Assembly (NCBI GenBank): GCA_001898075.1
Contig: MKSD01000001.1
Coordinates: 734,108 to 798,107 of the forward strand
From: Alphaproteobacteria bacterium 40-19
GTDB taxonomy: Bacteria > Pseudomonadota > Alphaproteobacteria > Holosporales > Holosporaceae
Direction of reading: 5' to 3'
Length of the DNA: 64,000 bases
The translations under genes were made by a program, and so were the position numbers. Below the pieces are notes generated by a model. The model made no database searches and had not been told where the DNA came from. It was given only the letters and a program-made list of their open reading frames with translations. Shown here piece after piece: positions 60,246 through 64,000 of the stretch. The stretch's first letter is position 1. The number at the start of each line of letters is the position of its first letter.

Positions 60246-62050
60246 CCTTCTTTGTGCCTGTTGCTACCTAAAAAACCCCCTACTTGAGCGTCCCACAGTT
60301 CTTTGTAAAGCCCCTCTTCATCCAATAGCTTTTGATGAGTACCATCTTGCAGAATCTGACCTTTATTAAAAACCAAAATACGGTCCATTTGCAACAGGGT
60401 CGATAGGCGATGGGCAATAATGATCGTTGTTTTATTTTGCATCAATTCCTGTAAGCTTTTTTGAATCCATGTTTCTGTGACAGAATCCAATTGGCTGGTG
60501 GCTTCATCTAAAACAAGTATGGGAGCATTTTTTAAAAAAGCTCGGGCAATGGCGATACGCTGGCGTTGTCCTCCTGAAAGCTTAATGCCTCGCTCTCCTA
60601 CCAAAGATTCATAACCTTCAGGTAATCTTTCAATAAACTCATGGATATAGGCTGATTTGGCAGCAGTAAAAACCTCTTCATCACTGGCTTCTGGTCGGCC
60701 ATAGCGAATGTTTTCCATCAAACTTCTGTGAAATAGAAAAGAATCTTGGGGAATCATAGATATGTTGGCTCTTAACGAATCTTGAGTTACATCTCTGATA
60801 TCCTGACCATCGATTAAAATGGCGCCGTCCGTCACGTCATAAAGCCGCAAGATTAAATTAATAAAAGTCGTTTTTCCACCCCCTGAATACCCTACCACGC
60901 CTACTTTTTGGCCTGCCGGGATAGAAATGGAAAGGTTTTGGAAAAGCGGCTGACCTTGGGGGTAGCCAAAATGAACACTTTGAAAATTTATATTTCCATA
61001 AGGGTTATGTAAAATTTTTGCATCTGATTTATCTTGGATTTCCAGGGGGCTAAGGACTATCTTCAAACCTTGTTGAATCTGAGCAATGAGGTCAGAAAAT
61101 TGGGAAATTTCATTGTATAAAGGACGTAGGGTGGATATAAAAAGGTTCATATTGATGCTGATCACCAACGCAAAATCACCAGCAGTGACAATGCCGATTT
61201 TAAAATACTGCACCAATAAAATGCAAATCAACGTTTGGTAAATACAAAAATAAAAACTTTGTCGAATCAACATCCACAAAAAAAATAAATCTCTTTTACG
61301 ATCTGCCTTGACGTAATCTTCTAAGTTCTGGAACCATATTAAAGATTCATTTTTCTTTGCAGCAAATAACTGTACAGAAAGGATATTGGAAAACAGATCC
61401 ACCATGCGTCCTAATACAGAAGCTCGGACTTCAGCTGCTTTGTGGAATAAATTTTTTGCTTGCCCAGAAGCCAAGACAGTCCCCACAATAGAGCCTCCAA
61501 TCCAAGCAGCCATAAGAAAAGAAAGTGTAAAATGAATATGCCAAACCATTGCAACAGCGATAAAAACTCCCAAAATACTGCCTAAAAACCCCTCTATCAC
61601 CAGCCCTACGAGGTCTGGAACTCCACTCATCACCTCTTTGATCTTACTGGATACACTGCCAGCAAATTGGTTTTGGAATAAAGAAATAGAATGATCCATC
61701 ATCCTTATAACCAATTTCTGACCTACTGCTTGTTTTAAGTTTGTATTCAGATTCAGCCAGACAAGATGCTGCAACCTAGAGACGCATACAATAAAGACAA
61801 AAAATCCTAAATAAAGGGCAATAGGCCCTGTTAATTCAGCCCAAGCCTGTGTTGGTTTTAAAAAAGAAAGACGATCAATAATAAGTTTTAGTAAATAAGG
61901 CCTTAGACTTAAATCCATGGCCCAAATCATTCCTAGGAAAGTGTACCCTAAGATCCAAAATTTGAAAGGCATTAAAACTTTTAATAAAAACAACCGAACG
62001 GATTTGGAATCCTGTGCCTGAGGCTGTACTTTTATAAATTTAGGCCACAT
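60242..62050 (-). CDS. ABC exporter, fused membrane and ATPase domains (MsbA-like)
   Basis: Protein of 602 residues. Residues ~25-320 are a six-helix ABC type-1 membrane domain; the ATPase part has Walker A VGYSGGGKTTFINLILR (near residue 388), Q loop MIPQDSFLFHRSL, signature LSGGQRQRIAIARAFL and Walker B ILVLDEATSQLDSVTE, with H loop IIAHRLSTL. It resembles half-transporters of the MsbA/multidrug group, exporting lipids or hydrophobic compounds. An asymmetric Walker A (SGGGKT rather than GSGKST) is noted. Last upstream gene before the repeat-rich array. Confidence 0.9.
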   Translation of the reverse strand: MWPKFIKVQPQAQDSKSVRLFLLKVLMPFKFWILGYTFLGMIWAMDLSLRPYLLKLIIDRLSFLKPTQAWAELTGPIALYLGFFVFIVCVSRLQHLVWLNLNTNLKQAVGQKLVIRMMDHSISLFQNQFAGSVSSKIKEVMSGVPDLVGLVIEGFLGSILGVFIAVAMVWHIHFTLSFLMAAWIGGSIVGTVLASGQAKNLFHKAAEVRASVLGRMVDLFSNILSVQLFAAKKNESLIWFQNLEDYVKADRKRDLFFLWMLIRQSFYFCIYQTLICILLVQYFKIGIVTAGDFALVISINMNLFISTLRPLYNEISQFSDLIAQIQQGLKIVLSPLEIQDKSDAKILHNPYGNINFQSVHFGYPQGQPLFQNLSISIPAGQKVGVVGYSGGGKTTFINLILRLYDVTDGAILIDGQDIRDVTQDSLRANISMIPQDSFLFHRSLMENIRYGRPEASDEEVFTAAKSAYIHEFIERLPEGYESLVGERGIKLSGGQRQRIAIARAFLKNAPILVLDEATSQLDSVTETWIQKSLQELMQNKTTIIIAHRLSTLLQMDRILVFNKGQILQDGTHQKLLDEEGLYKELWDAQVGGFLGSNRHKEG

Positions 62051-62224
62051 TTTTTAGGAATGATTAATTGCTCAAAATATTAATTTTGTGTTGACATCCA
62101 AAAATCTTTATGAGAGCATACATTTGGGAAAGGAATTATACCTTGTTCCCAAAAAATCTTCAAGGGGGTAGCTTTATAGTTAGCCCAAAATCACTACCTA
62201 TTACTAAATTAAGGAGGTATGAAG

Positions 62225-62431
62225 ATGGATCAAAGAAATCAAGATGATAACAACCGTCGCTATGACGGGCAGAATGACCGGCAAAACTGTTATTCCGAAG
62301 ACCGCAATGATCGCCGGTCCGATGATCAACAAAGTCGTAGGTCGGATGACTCGCGGTATAATGATCAACGAGATCGTTCATATGACGAATCGAAAAATCG
62401 TCAAGACAGCAATCGCAGAGATCAACGTTAA
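62225..62431 (+). CDS. Charged low-complexity protein, array member 1
   Basis: Protein of 68 residues composed almost only of Asp, Arg, Gln, Asn, Ser and Tyr (e.g. DQRNQDDNNRRYDGQNDR, SRRSDDSRYNDQRDRSYDE). No hydrophobic core, so probably disordered, hydrophilin-like. AAGGAGG lies seven bases before ATG 62225; an earlier ATG at 62219 is too close to it. It is related to the N-terminus of the next two genes (M-x-K/Q...N-x-Q-x-x-R-D-Q-R). A TTGACA element at 62091 could be part of its promoter, but no good -10 is seen. Confidence 0.6.
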   Translation: MDQRNQDDNNRRYDGQNDRQNCYSEDRNDRRSDDQQSRRSDDSRYNDQRDRSYDESKNRQDSNRRDQR

Positions 62432-62604
62432 AGACCGTAACCCCTGCAAAAATTGATTGGGAGGAATGACAATGACACGTTTTTGGAAAAAATCGGGCCT
62501 TCGCTTTGGGCCAGGGACGTGGCAGAGTCTGATTTTTGTCTAAGAAGTTGTGGGGAGATTAAATCATAATATAAATAACGCCTAACTTAGTAGGAGATTT
62601 GAAA
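62432..62604 (+). repeat. Homologous spacer A in the low-complexity array
   Basis: The spacer between array genes 1 and 2 is related to the spacer between genes 2 and 3 (62902-63073) over about 165 bases: both share CAAAAA-TTGATT-like, CCA-GGG-CGTGGCAG, ATTTTTGT, GGGGAGATT and GCCTA-CTTA-AGGAG words in the same order. The duplicated unit therefore includes a spacer and the next gene's leader, not only coding sequence. Confidence 0.7.
62472..62543 (+). CDS. Possible 23-residue peptide in spacer A
   Basis: ATG 62472 with a GGGAGG site seven bases upstream opens MTRFWKKSGLRFGPGT and ends at 62543 (WQSLIFV). The homologous place in spacer B begins MAARPWKTRVFALGQG and shares R-x-W-K and G-x-G, but lacks the ribosome-binding site and remains open into the MarR gene. 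Could be a real tiny gene, a leader peptide or chance. Confidence 0.3.
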   Translation: MTRFWKKSGLRFGPGTWQSLIFV

Positions 62605-62901
62605 ATGGACAAGAAAGATTTGAACTATAATGAGCAAGAGAATCGGGATCAACGGACTGCTCACTTTAATGAGCAAGACAACCGGTCTTCTCACTCTAAC
62701 GAGAAGCAGAATCAGGATAACCGGTCTTCTCACTCTAACGAGAAGCAGAATCAGGACAACCGGTCTTCTCACTCTAACGAGAAGCAGAATCAGGATAACC
62801 GGTCTTCTCACTCTAATGAGAAGCAGAATCAGGATCAACGGACTTCTAGCACTGATGAACAACACGCTCGTAAATCCCACGAGCAGAAAGATCGACGCTA
62901 G
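62605..62901 (+). CDS. Charged low-complexity protein with 13-residue repeats, array member 2
   Basis: Protein of 98 residues from ATG 62605, with AGGAGA seven bases upstream. N-terminus MDKKDLNYNEQENRDQR is nearly the same as that of array member 3. The middle consists of four exact copies of DNRSSHSNEKQNQ, then a tail TDEQHARKSHEQKDRR. No hydrophobic residues to speak of; expected to be disordered. No function known. The reverse strand is open across the repeats only because of the repeat composition. Confidence 0.65.
   Translation: MDKKDLNYNEQENRDQRTAHFNEQDNRSSHSNEKQNQDNRSSHSNEKQNQDNRSSHSNEKQNQDNRSSHSNEKQNQDQRTSSTDEQHARKSHEQKDRR
62677..62832 (+). repeat. Four tandem 39-bp repeats inside array member 2
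   Basis: Units of 39 bases begin at 62677, 62716, 62755 and 62794; each encodes DNRSSHSNEKQNQ. Units differ by only one or two synonymous changes (GAC/GAT, AAC/AAT), which points to recent slippage or unequal exchange. Copy number is likely to vary between strains. Confidence 0.92.
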
Positions 62902-63073
62902 AGGGGGGAATCTTCACAAAAACTGATTCATCAGAACCATGGCCGCACGTCCTTGGAAAACTAGGGTTTTTGCTCTAGGCCAAGGGCGTGGCAGGACTTC
63001 ATTTTTGTGCGGGCAGCGATGGGGAGATTGTACACAGTCATATAAAATGCCTAGCTTAATTAGGAGGGGAAAA
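62902..63073 (+). repeat. Homologous spacer B in the low-complexity array
   Basis: Second copy of the spacer described at 62432-62604, located between array members 2 and 3. It ends with a good ribosome-binding site (AGGAGGGGA) for the MarR-domain gene. In this copy the small frame is open into that gene, but no ribosome-binding site supports such an extended start. Confidence 0.7.
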
Positions 63074-63679
63074 ATGGAAAAGAGAGATCTAAATTATAAT
63101 GAGCAGAGGGATCGGGATCAACAAGATCGCCATTCGTATGAGCAACAGGGTAGGGATCAACGAAATCGACGTGATCATAAACACCAGGATAGGGATCGAC
63201 GCGATCATGAACAGCATGATAGGGATCAAGTTACGGTGAAGGATACCAGCAGTTACTTACTGTATTCTGCTCACTCGGCCTGGAAGCGTAAGATGGATCA
63301 GTTTCTTTCGCATCATAGTCTCACTAATTCTCAGTGCATACTGCTTTTGGGTATGGGGCATTTAGGGGATCACAGTCCTGAGGTTTTGCAAAATGATTTG
63401 ACCAAAGGTGTCTGGTTTGACAGTTCGACTGCATCCCATGCCGTAAGAGCTTTGGAAGACGCGGGATTGATTTCTAGGGCTTATAAAGAGGGTGATGAGC
63501 GATCTAAAGTTGCAAAACTCACTGAAAAAGGAAAGCTTAAACTGCAAGAAGTAGAGAAGGATTTTATGAAAGGAGAATCAGAGTTCTTTGCCCCTTTAAA
63601 AAAGCGTCAAAAAGATCTGAACGAACTTTTGCGGGATCTTTTGGAAGAGTTTGAGGAAGAAAGTGGCAAGGAGTCTTGA
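63074..63679 (+). CDS. MarR-family regulator with charged low-complexity N-terminus, array member 3
   Basis: Protein of 201 residues. Residues 1-58 are low-complexity Asp/Arg/Gln/His-rich (MEKRDLNYNEQRDRDQQDR; KHQDRDRRDHEQHDRDQ), related to array members 1 and 2. Residues ~60-195 are a MarR-type winged helix: YLLYSAHSAWKRKMDQFLSH, LTNSQCILLLGMGHLGD, STASHAVRALEDAGLISRAY (recognition helix) and KEGDERSKVAKLTEKGKLKL (wing). ATG 63074 has AGGAGGGGA upstream; a longer frame from 62939 uses spacer sequence and is rejected. Probably a repressor of the array or nearby genes; ligand unknown. Confidence 0.8.
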   Translation: MEKRDLNYNEQRDRDQQDRHSYEQQGRDQRNRRDHKHQDRDRRDHEQHDRDQVTVKDTSSYLLYSAHSAWKRKMDQFLSHHSLTNSQCILLLGMGHLGDHSPEVLQNDLTKGVWFDSSTASHAVRALEDAGLISRAYKEGDERSKVAKLTEKGKLKLQEVEKDFMKGESEFFAPLKKRQKDLNELLRDLLEEFEEESGKES

Positions 63680-64000
63680 AGTACTTTGTTGTAGGGACGT
63701 TGGTGAACGAATATCGCAGTGTGGGGTTTTGGGGCCGTAAGCTGTAGATACTGCAGAAAAAGTAACTTTTCTTGGCAAGCAGAGCATGCGACACTGGCGT
63801 CCTTTTATATTTGTTTGGATTTTTCTCAAGTTGTGGAGCGATCAGTTTTTGAGCTAATGGCTTTAGTTTGGTAAAAACTATCAAGTTTTTTTGTTAAGAA
63901 GGAAAGACAATAGTCAAGAAAAAGTGTTCTTAGCTTTTATGTCTTTTATCGTAGTTTATTGTGCTAACAGTACTTTCTTGTTTGCGTTTTCTTATTCGTT
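63680..64000. other. Right-end region without a supported gene
   Basis: No gene or RNA that I can support. Reverse-strand open frames here lack start signals and resemble nothing. A frame opening at 63939 (MSFIVVYCANSTFLFAFSYS) runs off the window end but has no ribosome-binding site. Confidence 0.5.

Noticed and set aside
62677-62832. CRISPR-like array
   Set aside because: The 39-bp units are directly adjacent with no variable spacers, are in frame and encode a repeated peptide.
62587-62880. Reverse-strand hydrophobic open frame over the 39-bp repeats
   Set aside because: Open only because 39 is a multiple of three and the repeat lacks reverse stops; no start signals.
62939-63073. Longer MarR protein beginning MAARPWKTRV
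   Set aside because: No ribosome-binding site, the region is a duplicated spacer, and ATG 63074 has an excellent site and aligns with the start of array member 2.
63939-64000. Partial gene at the right window edge (MSFIVVYCAN...)
   Set aside because: Only 20 codons visible, no ribosome-binding site and no recognisable similarity.

Overview
The window is AT-rich bacterial DNA, densely coded on both strands. It reads as the chromosome of an obligately intracellular alphaproteobacterium, most likely a member of Holosporales or a similar protist or arthropod endosymbiont. The evidence is a CtrA master regulator, an NtrY-type kinase behind dusB, alphaproteobacterial AddB, SurA, LptF/LptG and HscBA-IscA, plus a plastid/rickettsia-type ATP/ADP translocase (25.0-26.6 kb), a hallmark of energy parasitism. 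Operons that are usually conserved are fragmented: rpsB-tsf-pyrH lacks frr, trmD stands alone, secDF lacks yajC, and parA and parB are about 8 kb apart. Taxonomy is inferred from gene content only.

Layout. 0-3 kb: NhaC-type antiporter (cut by the window edge), ctrA, uppP. 3-7.5 kb: a two-gene operon of enzymes carrying export-type leaders (an ATP-grasp/GNAT/PEP-synthase-like fusion and a NUDIX protein), a 54-residue Cys-rich exported peptide, and a small secreted protein. 7.5-13 kb: tRNA-Glu(CTC), a HAD phosphatase, a KefB/C-type antiporter overlapping murJ, two secreted proteins, tRNA-Thr. 13-20 kb: flavin reductase, ntrY, dusB, pyrH, tsf, rpsB. 20-29.4 kb: two 2TM proteins, an MFS carrier, ruvX, greA, comF, ATP/ADP translocase, radC, a large secreted protein. 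29.4-38.2 kb: gpsA, rppH, an IMPase, an IHF/HU protein, secDF, trmD, BI-1, initiator tRNA, a HAD hydrolase, hfq. 38.2-53.2 kb: maf, parB, lptG, lptF, surA, a secretin, cysS, hemW, parA with a perfect parS site, an O-antigen-ligase-like gene, hscA, hscB, iscA, and an intergenic region that could be the replication origin. 53.2-59.7 kb: addB facing a tightly packed seven-gene minus-strand operon of acetyltransferases, NUDIX, GrpB and effector-binding proteins; three of its members are visibly broken. 59.8-63.7 kb: a DUF6314 gene, an MsbA-like ABC exporter, and a tandem array of three related genes for charged low-complexity proteins, the last fused to a MarR-type DNA-binding domain.

Themes. The ATP/ADP translocase, ion antiporters and ABC exporter suit life inside a host cell. 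About nine unrelated small or medium proteins with signal peptides, and without recognisable function, are scattered between housekeeping genes and are candidate host-interaction factors. Three loci look least explained: the leader-bearing ATP-grasp fusion operon, the repeat/MarR array at the right end, and the decaying acetyltransferase operon. The parA/parS region and the DnaA-box-like cluster at 52.8-53.2 kb suggest that this part of the window lies near the chromosomal origin.
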